DNA from: Rhizobium sp. FY34
Lineage (GTDB): Bacteria; Pseudomonadota; Alphaproteobacteria; Rhizobiales; Rhizobiaceae
Direction of reading: 5' to 3'
Length of the DNA stretch: 64,000 nt
Assembly: GCF_005222845.1 (NCBI RefSeq)
Contig: NZ_STFZ01000006.1
Coordinates: forward strand, 1-64,000
Shown here: one piece after another, positions 42,703-51,835 of the stretch
Layout: every line of letters starts with the position of its first letter
Numbering within the stretch: position 1 is the first letter of the stretch
Made by a program: the position numbers and the translations under genes
The notes under the pieces: generated by a model
The model's input: the letters and a program-made list of their open reading frames with translations, nothing else
Databases searched by the model: none
What the model was told of the DNA's origin: nothing

Positions 42703-43131
42703 ATGTTGAAGGGTATCAACCCCATTCTCAGTCCTGATCTTCTGGCCACGCTGAGGGCCATGGGCCATGGCGACGAAATCGCCATCGTTGATGGCAATTA
42801 TCCGGGTCTCGAACATGGCCGGCGCCTGGTGCGCCTGGATGGGCATGGCGTGATCTCCGTGCTGGATGCCATCCTGTCGGTTATGCCGATCGATGATTTC
42901 GTCCCGGAAGCCATCTTCCGCTCGACGGTTGGCAAGGATCGCGACGCGCTGGATCCTGTGCATGCCGAAATGATCGAGTGCTGCGCCCGTCATGAACCAA
43001 AGCAGGCTGTGCATCCCTTGCTCGGGCCGGATTTCTATCCGAGGGTGCAGGCCGCCCATACGGTCGTGCAGACCGGCGAGCCTCGGCTTTACGCCAATAT
43101 CATCCTGAGAAAGGGTGTCATCTATCCTTGA
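42703..43131 (+). CDS. RbsD/FucU family sugar mutarotase
   Basis: A 142-residue protein of the RbsD/FucU family. Visible are the N-terminal LLATLRAMGHGDEIAIVDGNYPG with the conserved His and Asp near residues 21-28 and the C-terminal GEPRLYANIILRKGVIYP. It interconverts sugar anomers and is closer to FucU in length. The start touches the ROK gene stop, so the two form one transcript. In rhizobial frc loci a kinase gene (frcK) is expected; none is seen here. Confidence 0.88.
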   Translation: MLKGINPILSPDLLATLRAMGHGDEIAIVDGNYPGLEHGRRLVRLDGHGVISVLDAILSVMPIDDFVPEAIFRSTVGKDRDALDPVHAEMIECCARHEPKQAVHPLLGPDFYPRVQAAHTVVQTGEPRLYANIILRKGVIYP

Positions 43132-43192
43132 GAGGAGGAGGCGCTGCTGCACTGGCGGACCTGCGGCGGCGATTTGGGTCTTCTCCCAAGAC

Positions 43193-43230
43193 AGAAGGCC
43201 GGTGGAGCGATCCGCCGGCCTTCTTCGTTT
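43193..43230 (+). terminator. terminator after the FucU-like gene
   Basis: AGAAGGCCGGTGG (43193-43205) and CCGCCGGCCTTCT (43212-43224) form a 13-bp stem with one wobble and a 6-nt loop, followed by TCGTTT. It separates the FucU-like gene from the convergent TRAP permease gene. Confidence 0.75.
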
Positions 43231-43251
43231 CGTGGGAGGAGCTTGTCTTCT

Positions 43252-44532
43252 TTACTTGAAGAGGCTTGGAAGCCAGAGCGACAGCGCCGGAATGTAGGTG
43301 ACCAGCATCAGCACCGCGACGCTTGCGCCGAAGAAAGGCCAGATCGTTCTCATCGCCTCGCGGATGGAAATTCCGCCCACCGCGCAACCGACGAAGAGCA
43401 CCGTGCCGACTGGCGGCGTATTGAGCCCGATGCCGGCATTGAGGATCATCACCACGCCGAAATGCACCGGATCGACACCGAATGCTTTGACGACCGGCAG
43501 AAGAACCGGCGTGGAAATGATGACCAGCGGCGCCATGTCCATAAAGGTCCCGAGCAGCAGCAGGATGATGTTGATGACCAGAAGTACGATGAGAGGGTTG
43601 TCCGAAATCGCGCCGATGGCGTCGATCATCAATGATTGCACCTGCAGGAAGGCCATCAGCCAGGCAAAGGATGCCGCCGTGCCGATGACGAGCAGAACCA
43701 TGGCTGTGGTCCGCACGGCGCCCATAACGGCTTCGACGAAACCATCCCAGTTCAGCTCACGATAGACGAGCATGGCAACCAGGAAGGCGTAAAGTACGGC
43801 AATGCAGGAGCTTTCCGTGGCCGTGAACACGCCGGAGCGCACACCGCCGAAGATGATGCCGATGAGGAGGATGCCCGGAAAGGCAGACAGGAAGTAGTAG
43901 AGAACCTTGCTAAAGCCCGGAAAGGGTTCCGAAGGATAGCCGCGGCGGCGTGCCACGATATAGGCCGTCACCATCAGAGCTGCGGCCAGCAGGATGCCGG
44001 GAATGATGCCTGCGGTGAACAGATCGGCGACCGAAACATTGCCGCCGGCCGCGATCGAGTACAGGATCATATTGTGCGAGGGCGGGATCATCAGGGCAAT
44101 GATGGCTGCATTGACGGTAACGTTCACCGCATAGCTGCGGTCATAACCACGGGCTGCCATCTGAGGAATCATCAGGCCGCCGACAGCTGACGCATCGGCT
44201 ACGGCCGAGCCGGAAATGCCGCCGAACAGGGTACAGGCAACGATGTTGACCTGACCAAGCCCACCGCGCAAATGCCCGACAATGCCGGCTGCAAAGCGGA
44301 TCAGCCGAGCGGCAATGCCGCCACGCACCATCAGGTCACCGGCGAAGATGAAGAAGGGGATCGCCATCATGGCAAACACGTTCATGCCGGAATTCAGCTG
44401 CTGGAAGATCACGATCGGCGGCAGGCCCATATAGAGGATCGTCGCCAGCGAGGCTATGCCCAGGCAGAAGGCGATCGGCATGCCGATCAGCATGAAGATG
44501 GTGAAGGAGCCAAAGAGAATAGTATAAGCCAT
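43252..44532 (-). CDS. TRAP transporter large permease (DctM-like)
   Basis: A 426-residue, very hydrophobic protein of about twelve membrane segments. GMPIAFCLGIASLATILYMGLPP, in two parts from residue 17, LFGGISGSAVADASAVGG near 103 and the late LNAGIGLNTPPVGTVLFVGCAVG near 360-383 are hallmarks of the DctM family. It is the ion-driven translocation subunit. It forms a one-base overlap with the small permease gene. In this cluster the TRAP system most likely imports galacturonate or the aldarates. Confidence 0.93.
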   Translation of the reverse strand: MAYTILFGSFTIFMLIGMPIAFCLGIASLATILYMGLPPIVIFQQLNSGMNVFAMMAIPFFIFAGDLMVRGGIAARLIRFAAGIVGHLRGGLGQVNIVACTLFGGISGSAVADASAVGGLMIPQMAARGYDRSYAVNVTVNAAIIALMIPPSHNMILYSIAAGGNVSVADLFTAGIIPGILLAAALMVTAYIVARRRGYPSEPFPGFSKVLYYFLSAFPGILLIGIIFGGVRSGVFTATESSCIAVLYAFLVAMLVYRELNWDGFVEAVMGAVRTTAMVLLVIGTAASFAWLMAFLQVQSLMIDAIGAISDNPLIVLLVINIILLLLGTFMDMAPLVIISTPVLLPVVKAFGVDPVHFGVVMILNAGIGLNTPPVGTVLFVGCAVGGISIREAMRTIWPFFGASVAVLMLVTYIPALSLWLPSLFK

Positions 44533-45053
44533 CAGACGACCTCCGCCACTTCGGTATGGGCTGCGGTTTTCTCGCCGATCATCACATCGACCAGACGTTC
44601 CAGCGCAAAGAGCGCGATCATGACGCCTCCCACGACGAGGGGAAAGAAATCCACGCCGCCCGGCCAGCCGAGCACGGGAATGGTCGCGGTCCAGGTGCCT
44701 TCAGCCAGCAACACGCCATAATAGGCCATGGCAAGGCCGAAGAATGCGACAAGCCCAAGGCTGATGAAATCCATAGCCTTCTGTATACCGGGTGGCATGG
44801 CATAGCGCAGGATATCGAGGCCCAGATGTACGCTTTCGCGCACGCCGACGGCTGCTCCCAGCATGATGAACCAGGACATGAGGTAGAGCGACAAAGGCTC
44901 AGACCAGCTGGGTGAATCGTTGAGCACATAGCGGGCAAATACCTGCCAGCCGACAATCAGCGTCATGGCGATGATGCCGAGGCCTGCAAGATAGAGTGAA
45001 GCACGGCTGAGCGCGGAAAGGCCCGGCCTTATTGTCCGCATGAAATTGATCAT
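44532..45053 (-). CDS. TRAP transporter small permease (DctQ-like)
   Basis: A 173-residue protein with four membrane segments (about residues 18-40, 52-72, 92-112, 132-155). It contains the DctQ pattern VGWQVFARYVLNDSPSWSEPLSLYLMSW, split near 36-63. It partners DctM and docks the periplasmic binding protein. It lies between dctP (98-base gap with a hairpin) and dctM (one-base overlap). Confidence 0.92.
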   Translation of the reverse strand: MINFMRTIRPGLSALSRASLYLAGLGIIAMTLIVGWQVFARYVLNDSPSWSEPLSLYLMSWFIMLGAAVGVRESVHLGLDILRYAMPPGIQKAMDFISLGLVAFFGLAMAYYGVLLAEGTWTATIPVLGWPGGVDFFPLVVGGVMIALFALERLVDVMIGEKTAAHTEVAEVV

Positions 45054-45105
45054 TTCCCCTGTTCCTTTTTACGCAAATCGTCCGACGCGCATGTCTGCGA
45101 ATAGA

Positions 45106-45139
45106 AAGGGCCGGCCCCTTGTTGCCTGGGCCGGCCCTT
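45106..45139 (-). other. hairpin between dctP and dctQ genes
   Basis: AAGGGCCGGCCC (45106-45117) and GGGCCGGCCCTT (45128-45139) form a perfect 12-bp stem. On the minus strand TTTCT follows, so it may be both a partial terminator and a stabiliser of the binding-protein transcript. Confidence 0.75.
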
Positions 45140-45151
45140 CTCGTCATCGAT

Positions 45152-46129
45152 TTACTTGACGGCTTGAACGCGCTCGAGAAGATCCTTCAGCTTCGGATCC
45201 GTAACGAACTTGTCATAGACCGGCTTCATGGCAGCCGAGAATTCAGCCTTGTCGACCTTGATGACATTGACGCCAGCGGCACGGACCTTCTGCTCGGAGG
45301 TCTTTTCGCGGGCAACCCAGAGCTCACGCATCTTGACGGTCGATTCCTTGGCGGCCTGCTTGATGATCTTCTGGTCTTCCGGCTTCAGCTTGTCCCAGCT
45401 GATCTTGGACATCACCAGGATTTCCGGGTTCAGCGAATGTTCTGTCAGGGTGTAGTTCTTCGCCACTTCGAAATGGCGGGCTGATTCATAGGACGGCCAG
45501 TTGTTTTCGGCACCATCGACCACGCCGGTTTCCAGCGAGGAGTAGACTTCGCCCATCGGCATCGGCGTCGGGTTGGCGCCGAAGGCCTGCATCATGGAAA
45601 TCCACAGATCCGATTGCTGCACGCGGATCTTCATGCCCTTCAGATCGGCCAGTTTTTCGATGGGCTTCTTCGTGGTGTAGAACGAACGCGCGCCGGAATC
45701 ATAATAGGTGAGGCCGATCATGCCATGCGGCTGGAATGCAGCCAGCACTTCGTCGCCGATCGGGCCATCGACCGTCTTGTGCATATGTTCCGTCGAGCGG
45801 AACAGGAACGGCATGCCGAATACGACCGTTTCCTTGACGAGATTGTTGAAGGGCGCTGCGTTGACGCGGTTGAGATCGATGACGCCGAAACGTGTCTGCT
45901 CGATCGTGTCCTTTTCGGAGCCGAGCACGGCGCTCGGCATGACCTGCACCTTGATGCGGCCATTGGTGCGCTCGGAAATCAGCTGGCCCATGAACTTGAC
46001 CGCTTCAACCGTCGGATAGCCGTCCGGATGGATGTCAGCCGAGCGAAGTGTGATTTCCTGCGCATGCGCGGTGATGGCCGTGCCCATGGCGACGCCAAGA
46101 GCAAGTCCCAGAATCTTCGTTAGTTTCAT
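45152..46129 (-). CDS. TRAP transporter substrate-binding protein (DctP-like)
   Basis: A 325-residue periplasmic protein. The signal peptide ends at AITAHA near residue 23. The DctP family Arg needed for carboxylate binding is in the GMKIRVQQSDLW region near 150, and MPMGEVYSSLETGVVDGAENNWPS, split near 170-193, is typical. ATG 46129 begins the signal peptide; the open frame runs 15 codons further into a hairpin. It should bind a uronate or aldarate. Confidence 0.92.
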   Translation of the reverse strand: MKLTKILGLALGVAMGTAITAHAQEITLRSADIHPDGYPTVEAVKFMGQLISERTNGRIKVQVMPSAVLGSEKDTIEQTRFGVIDLNRVNAAPFNNLVKETVVFGMPFLFRSTEHMHKTVDGPIGDEVLAAFQPHGMIGLTYYDSGARSFYTTKKPIEKLADLKGMKIRVQQSDLWISMMQAFGANPTPMPMGEVYSSLETGVVDGAENNWPSYESARHFEVAKNYTLTEHSLNPEILVMSKISWDKLKPEDQKIIKQAAKESTVKMRELWVAREKTSEQKVRAAGVNVIKVDKAEFSAAMKPVYDKFVTDPKLKDLLERVQAVK

Positions 46130-46148
46130 CTTATCCTCCACGTGGTGA

Positions 46149-46175
46149 AATGCCTGAGCCTCCTGCTCAGGCATT
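46149..46175 (-). other. hairpin between gli and dctP genes
   Basis: AATGCCTGAGC (46149-46159) and GCTCAGGCATT (46165-46175) form a perfect 11-bp stem with a 5-nt loop. On the minus strand TTTCACC follows. It probably acts as an attenuator or processing site between catabolic and transport genes. Confidence 0.7.
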
Positions 46176-46181
46176 GGTCTG

Positions 46182-47066
46182 TTATGCTTTAGCCTCCGTC
46201 CAAGCCGGCAAGCCGAACAGCTCTTCCGGATTGTCGATCAGCGCCCGGTGAAGGCTCGTCTCGTCGGGCAGCCAGCCAAGCACGGTATCCGTGAGGCTTG
46301 CGTCGTCGGGATAGTCCTTCTGTTCACGGGCGAGATTGTGCGGCCAGTTGGTGCCCCAGACGATGCGTTCGGGGGCATGGCTGGCAAGCATGCGGGCGAT
46401 GTCTGCCACGTCCTCATAGGCAGGGCCGCCGCTCTTGGAACTTTCGTAGACGCCGGCAAACTTGAACCAGCATTTGCCTGCATCGATCAGGCGCCGTGTC
46501 GCGGCAATCTGTGGGCTCTCAACCGTCACGCCGCTGAAGAACTTGCCGTGGTGATCGAAAACCCAGCGGGATTTCAGCGCAGCAAGGCGCGTCTCATGGT
46601 CGAGAATATGGCTGCCGTCGAACTGGATGGCGAGCATCAAGCCGCGTGCAGCAGCTTTCGCATCAAGGGTTTCCAGTGCCGAAAGATCGGTGGCGCCGCC
46701 GGGTAGGTCCATGATGCGCAGACCAACGACGCCCGCTTCCCCCAATGCGTCGAGTTCCGCGTCGCTGACATCGGCGCCGACGGCGGCCACGCCGCGTGCC
46801 ACATCGCCCATTTCCTTCAGGCAGGCGATGATATTGCCATTGTCGCGCTGCTGGGCATTGCCCTGCGTGATGATGACCCGGCCGATGCCGAGCCAGTCCA
46901 TCAACTGACGATACTGCTGAGGTGTCGGCAGATCGCCGGCCGGCAGGCCGGGGCCGCCGGGAAGGGCTGGAAAGCCGGGCAGGTACATGTGCATCTGCGT
47001 ATCGACGCTGCCTTTCGGCAGCGCGATCTTCGGCTTCTTGCCCGAAAGGGTGCGAACCAGCATCAT
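46182..47066 (-). CDS. gli: D-galactarolactone isomerase
   Basis: A 294-residue amidohydrolase-superfamily protein. An N-terminal DTQMHMYLPG near residue 21-30 carries the metal-site His pair region; IQFDGSHILDHETRL near 144 and IVWGTNWPHNLA near 234 follow. Gene order next to gci, kdgD and udh matches Agrobacterium, where Gli interconverts galactarolactone isomers made by uronate dehydrogenase. ATG 47066 gives an ATGA overlap with the gci stop; ATG 47063 is equally possible. Confidence 0.88.
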   Translation of the reverse strand: MMLVRTLSGKKPKIALPKGSVDTQMHMYLPGFPALPGGPGLPAGDLPTPQQYRQLMDWLGIGRVIITQGNAQQRDNGNIIACLKEMGDVARGVAAVGADVSDAELDALGEAGVVGLRIMDLPGGATDLSALETLDAKAAARGLMLAIQFDGSHILDHETRLAALKSRWVFDHHGKFFSGVTVESPQIAATRRLIDAGKCWFKFAGVYESSKSGGPAYEDVADIARMLASHAPERIVWGTNWPHNLAREQKDYPDDASLTDTVLGWLPDETSLHRALIDNPEELFGLPAWTEAKA

Positions 47067-48199
47067 GCGTCTCCCATGCGAAATTCGACAAGCGCATCGC
47101 GGTTGATCTCGATGCCGAGGCCGGGGCCGTTCGGGATCACGACCACACCGTTCACATGCTCGATCGGCGTCTTGATGATCGCCTGGCGGAAGGGATTGTG
47201 CGTGCGGTCAAATTCCAGGATCGGCTCGATGGGGTTGAGCCGCACCGGGCTTGGCACCATGGAAGCCATGAATTGCAGGGCAGCGGCAATATGAACGGCC
47301 GTACCCCAGACATGCGGCACGACGCGCACGCCATGCAGCGCCGCCATATCCGCCACCCGCTTGGCTTCGGTAAAGCCACCCACGCCGGCCAGATCCGGCT
47401 GCAAAATATCCACGCAGCGCGTTTCGACCGGTTCCTTCATGCCCCAGCGCGTATGCCAGGTTTCGCCGCCTGCAACCGGGATCGGCTGACGGGCGCGCAC
47501 TTCGCGATAGGCGGCCAACTGCTCGGGAACCACCGGTTCCTCGAACCAGTCGATGTTGAGTTCGGCTGCCGCCTGGCCGAAGCGAATGGCTTCCACCGCA
47601 TCATAGCCGTGATTGGCATCGACCATGATGCGCATGTCGGAGCCGACGGCTTCGCGGGCGGCACGCACCACACGCAGATCTTCCTCGACACCAAAGCCGA
47701 TCTTGAGCTTGGTGGCGTGAAAGCCTTCGGCCCAGTAGCGGGCCACGTCTGTGGCATTGTCTTCGACGCGGTCGACGCCATCGCGCTTGAAGCTGCCGGT
47801 CGCATAGGCCTTGACGCTTTCCCGAAAACGCCCGCCCAACAGCGTGGAAATCGGTACGCCGAAACGCTTGCCCTTGATATCCCAGAGCGCGATATCAATG
47901 CCTGACAGGGCGGTGATGGTCAGACCACGCTGGCCCTGGTCACGCAGGGCATTGTAGAGCCTTGCCCAGATCTTCTCGTTTTCCAGCGGATTTTCGCCGA
48001 TTAGCCAATTGGCATAGGCTGCAACGACGGCTGCATTGGGACGAGCCGGGCCGAGGCATTCGCCCCAGCCCGTCGTGCCGTCATCGCACTCGATTTCCAC
48101 CAGAACATGGGCCCGGCGATCAAAGCGCATGGAGGCGCTTTCGAACGCCACGTCGAGCTTGTGTTCGAGAAGATGGGTGCGGACCGCGACGATCTTCAT
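47063..48199 (-). CDS. gci: galactarolactone cycloisomerase (enolase superfamily)
   Basis: A 378-residue enolase-superfamily enzyme, exactly the length I recall for Agrobacterium Gci and highly similar along its sequence. Metal and acid-base residues are in KLKIGFG near 165, MVDANHGY near 193, WFEEPVVP near 220, GGETWH near 245 and HVWGT near 295. It ring-opens galactarolactone to 2-keto-3-deoxy-galactarate. ATG 48199 is chosen by family match (MKIVAVRTHLLEH). Confidence 0.93.
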   Translation of the reverse strand: MKIVAVRTHLLEHKLDVAFESASMRFDRRAHVLVEIECDDGTTGWGECLGPARPNAAVVAAYANWLIGENPLENEKIWARLYNALRDQGQRGLTITALSGIDIALWDIKGKRFGVPISTLLGGRFRESVKAYATGSFKRDGVDRVEDNATDVARYWAEGFHATKLKIGFGVEEDLRVVRAAREAVGSDMRIMVDANHGYDAVEAIRFGQAAAELNIDWFEEPVVPEQLAAYREVRARQPIPVAGGETWHTRWGMKEPVETRCVDILQPDLAGVGGFTEAKRVADMAALHGVRVVPHVWGTAVHIAAALQFMASMVPSPVRLNPIEPILEFDRTHNPFRQAIIKTPIEHVNGVVVIPNGPGLGIEINRDALVEFRMGDA

Positions 48200-48213
48200 G
48201 TTCTGTACTTTCC

Positions 48214-49152
<939 letters not shown>

Positions 49153-49158
49153 TTACCG

Positions 49159-49187
49159 GTCGTATATATTCGCCATACAAGTGTCAA
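49159..49187 (-). promoter_or_regulatory. kdgD promoter with overlapping dyad
   Basis: On the minus strand TTGACA (49187-49182) is a perfect -35, with TATATA/TATACG-like sequence 13-15 bases on. Between and over the -10 lies GTAT...ATAC dyad sequence containing CCATACAA (plus strand 49173-49180). It is a likely site of the GntR regulator encoded next door. Confidence 0.55.
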
Positions 49188-49191
49188 TAAG

Positions 49192-49944
49192 TTATCTTAC
49201 AAATTGCCTTTGCTCGCGCAAAAGCGCCCGATAGCGGGCCTGGCTGCCACGCAAATGTTTGCGCATGGCCTCGCGCGCACCCTCTTCATCGCCGGCCGAA
49301 ATGGCGGTGACGATGGCGCTGTGCTCCTCGGCGAGCAGTTTGATATAGGCCGCCTGATCCTCTTCGGTCTCCTCATTGCGCAGGGCTGCGCGCGGAATGA
49401 CGCTTTTGCCGATCATCGACAGGAAGTCGCGGAAGCGTGGATTGTTGGTGGCTTCGGCAATGGCCAGATGCAGGGCGAAATCCGCCTCGCTGCTGGGCTT
49501 ACCCTGTTCAACGCAACTCTGCACCGCATAGTGACAGTCGATGATGACTTCTTCCTGGGCGGGTGAGCGGCGAATGGCGGCAAGGCCTGCGGCCTCCACC
49601 TCCACGGCGGTGCGCAATTCGAGAAATTCGATCACCGACGAAACGCGCGCATAATCGATGTTTTCAATCGACATGGGGGCCGGCGATGCCGGGCTGGGCG
49701 GATCGAGCACGAAGACGCCGGCGCCCTGGCGCGCTTCCACCAGCCGGTCGGCGCGCAGCGCAGCGATCGCCTCGCGCACCACAGTTCGGCTCACACCATG
49801 GGTTTCGCCCAGTTGCGCTTCGCTTGGCAGTTTGCTGCCCGGCGTGAACTGACCGGCCAGAATGGCCTGGCGCAGAACATCGCCCAGCCGGGACGCCAGC
49901 GTGCCCGCGCCGCCTGCGGGTCTGCTTTTCGTGGCCATGTTCAT
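49192..49944 (-). CDS. GntR family regulator (FCD) of the galactarate genes
   Basis: A 250-residue GntR regulator. The winged helix covers about residues 16-80 (LRQAILAGQFTPGSKLPSEAQLG, GVSRTVVREAIAALRADRLVEARQG). The FCD domain covers about 100-240 with ELRTAVEVEAAGLAA and the His-containing DFALHLAIAEATNN. It lies between kdgD (same strand, downstream) and udh (divergent), so it probably represses both until a uronate or aldarate binds. ATG 49944 is chosen; ATG 49938 is possible. Confidence 0.9.
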   Translation of the reverse strand: MNMATKSRPAGGAGTLASRLGDVLRQAILAGQFTPGSKLPSEAQLGETHGVSRTVVREAIAALRADRLVEARQGAGVFVLDPPSPASPAPMSIENIDYARVSSVIEFLELRTAVEVEAAGLAAIRRSPAQEEVIIDCHYAVQSCVEQGKPSSEADFALHLAIAEATNNPRFRDFLSMIGKSVIPRAALRNEETEEDQAAYIKLLAEEHSAIVTAISAGDEEGAREAMRKHLRGSQARYRALLREQRQFVR

Positions 49945-50021
49945 GCTGCAAATCCCTTTTTCCGTTGCCCTTGGCGGTTGGCGGCAAGGATTCGTCAACC
50001 GATTGACATAGCTGTATCGTG

Positions 50022-50049
50022 TTGACGCTCTCCTGCCAACATGTATGAT
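50022..50049 (+). promoter_or_regulatory. sigma-70-type promoter of udh
   Basis: TTGACG (50022-50027), a 16-base spacer and TATGAT (50044-50049) form a good promoter 60 bases before the udh start. The expected transcription start is near 50056. Confidence 0.65.
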
Positions 50050-50064
50050 AAATCCATCTGGCGG

Positions 50065-50083
50065 CGAGACAAGTCTTGTCTCG
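50065..50083. promoter_or_regulatory. 19-bp palindrome in the udh leader
   Basis: CGAGACAAGTCTTGTCTCG has two perfect 9-bp arms around a single central T. It lies just downstream of the expected transcription start, a position where a bound repressor blocks elongation or clearance. The neighbouring GntR protein is the obvious candidate. Confidence 0.65.
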
Positions 50084-50108
50084 ACTACCGCTGTCCAAGG
50101 AGGATCTC

Positions 50109-50906
50109 GTGAAAAGACTGTTGATTACCGGCGCGGCCGGCGCGCTGGGTCGTGCCATGCGTGTGCGCCTTGCTTCTTCTGCCGAAACGCTTCGCCTGTC
50201 CGATATCAGTGACCTGGGGGCAGCCGGCCCTAACGAAGAACTGATGCAATGCGATCTGGGTGATGCCGATGCCGTTCACCGGCTGGTCGAAGGATGCGAT
50301 GGTATTCTGCATCTCGGCGGCATTTCGGTGGAGGACAAGTTTTCCAAGATCCTCAATGCAAACCTGCTTGGCCTCTACAATCTTTATGAGGCGGCGCGGG
50401 CCCATGGCCATCCGCGCATTCTGTTTGCCAGCTCCAATCACACGGTCGGCTTCTATCGCCAGGACCAGCATATCGACGTGACGGCGCCGATGCGTCCGGA
50501 CGGCCTCTACGGCGTTTCCAAGTGCTTCGGCGAGGCGCTCGCCCGCATGTATTTCGAAAAGTTCGGCCAGGAAACCGCGCTGGTACGCATCGGCAGCTGC
50601 ATGGAAAAGCCCAGCAACCACCGCATGCTATCCAGCTGGATGTCCTATAGCGATTTCAAGCTGTTGATCGATTGCGTCTTTCGGGCACCGATGCTCGGTT
50701 GCCCGATCATCTGGGGCGTTTCCAACAATGATGCCCGGTGGTGGGACAATTCCCACGCCACCTATCTGGGCTGGAAGCCGCAGGACAATGCCGAAAGCTA
50801 CCGCGCTGAACTTGATGCGACGCTCGGTCGCCCCGACCCGACGGCGCCGCTTTCCCTCTATCAGGGCGGCAATTTCATCATGGACCCGATCTTTCCGGAA
50901 AAGTGA
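50109..50906 (+). CDS. udh: uronate dehydrogenase
   Basis: A 265-residue NAD-dependent extended SDR, the length of Agrobacterium Udh. NAD motif TGAAGALG lies at residues 7-14, Ser in LFASSNHTVGF near 109, and the catalytic YGVSK pair is Tyr134 and Lys138. GSCMEKPSNHRMLSSW near 165-180 matches the substrate loop. It oxidises galacturonate or glucuronate to the aldarolactone. The start is GTG 50109, five bases after a perfect AAGGAGG (50097-50103); a TTG further up lies inside the palindrome. Confidence 0.93.
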   Translation: MKRLLITGAAGALGRAMRVRLASSAETLRLSDISDLGAAGPNEELMQCDLGDADAVHRLVEGCDGILHLGGISVEDKFSKILNANLLGLYNLYEAARAHGHPRILFASSNHTVGFYRQDQHIDVTAPMRPDGLYGVSKCFGEALARMYFEKFGQETALVRIGSCMEKPSNHRMLSSWMSYSDFKLLIDCVFRAPMLGCPIIWGVSNNDARWWDNSHATYLGWKPQDNAESYRAELDATLGRPDPTAPLSLYQGGNFIMDPIFPEK

Positions 50907-50931
50907 GAGCCTTCCTGCTCGGGACTTTCAG

Positions 50932-50960
50932 CGGCCGCCCATGGGCGGCCGTTTGCCTTT
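50932..50960 (+). terminator. terminator after udh
   Basis: CGGCCGCCCATGGGCGGCCG (50932-50951) is a perfect 20-base palindrome, followed by TTTGCCTTT. It lies between the convergent udh and sulfite-oxidase-like genes. Confidence 0.75.
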
Positions 50961-50967
50961 ACCGTGG

Positions 50968-51633
50968 TCAGTCGTCGGAATAGCGTTCTTCTGCCCAGGG
51001 GTCGCCGCGCATGTGATAGCCGTTCTTCTCCCAGAAGCCCGGTGCATCCTTGCGGGTAAACTCGATGCGTGTCAGCCACTTGGCGCTTTTCCAGAAGTAA
51101 AGATGTGGCAGAACGAGGCGCATCGGCCCGCCATGTTCCGTGGTAATCGGCTGGCCTTCCCAGTGGGTGGCAAGTACCGCATCCTCGGCGGCGAAGTCCG
51201 ATAGGGCAAGGTTGGTGGTGTAGCCATCAAAGCTGGTCAGCATCACCGCATCGGCGTCCGGTTTCGGATGCACCAGATCGAGCAGTTCGCGCACCATCAC
51301 GCCCTGCCAGGCATTGTCGTAACGCGACCAGGTGGTAACGCAATGAATGTCGGAGACGGTCTGCGTCTGGGGTAGGGCGCAAAACCCTTGCCAATCGAGC
51401 GTTAGGTCATTTTCCACCGCGCCGCGCACATCCAGCCGCCATTGCATTTCTGAAATCTGCGGCTGCTGGCCCAGATCCAGTACCGGCCAGTTTTTCACCA
51501 GGTGCTGGCCGGGTGGCAGCCGATCGGTTTCTGGCCGGGTGATGCGGCCGGTCAGGAACTTCCCCTGCGCAGCCCATTTCCGCTTGGTGGTCGTCAGCTT
51601 GCTATCCTGCGGTTGCGAAGGCGTATCGACCAT
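50968..51633 (-). CDS. sulfite-oxidase-like molybdopterin oxidoreductase
   Basis: A 221-residue protein equal to the molybdopterin-binding domain of the sulfite oxidase family, without haem or dimerisation domains. The Mo-ligating Cys is in SDIHCVTTWSRYDNAW near residue 100, and THWEGQPITTEHGGPMRLVLPHLYFWKSAKW, split near 155-185, is typical of the stand-alone YuiH-like group. No Tat signal is visible, so it appears cytosolic. The substrate is unknown. It is divergent from modABC, the molybdate importer, which suits a molybdoenzyme. ATG 51633 is chosen. Confidence 0.87.
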   Translation of the reverse strand: MVDTPSQPQDSKLTTTKRKWAAQGKFLTGRITRPETDRLPPGQHLVKNWPVLDLGQQPQISEMQWRLDVRGAVENDLTLDWQGFCALPQTQTVSDIHCVTTWSRYDNAWQGVMVRELLDLVHPKPDADAVMLTSFDGYTTNLALSDFAAEDAVLATHWEGQPITTEHGGPMRLVLPHLYFWKSAKWLTRIEFTRKDAPGFWEKNGYHMRGDPWAEERYSDD

Positions 51634-51750
51634 GGTCTGTCCTCGTGTTTCGCGACGGTGTCGCCACCGCATGGATTAGGTGGGAAATGGTCGTCATCCG
51701 TCAAGTCTCTGGCGGGGGCGGCTCACCAATGGAGGAGAGATCGGCGACAA

Positions 51751-51820
51751 TCGAAATATCTGAATAAACATAACGCTTTTCATTTGCGTGTGAGGCGTTA
51801 TGTTTCACGAAATATTTCGA
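51751..51820. promoter_or_regulatory. 70-bp nested dyad upstream of modA
   Basis: Outer arms TCGAAATAT (51751-51759) and ATATTTCGA (51812-51820), and inner arms AAACATAACGC (51766-51776) and GCGTTATGTTT (51795-51805), are both perfect, separated by 6 bases on each side and 18 in the centre. The CGTTAT core resembles ModE sites. It ends 15 bases before the modA start. Confidence 0.7.
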
Positions 51821-51835
51821 TCAAGGAGAACGGCA

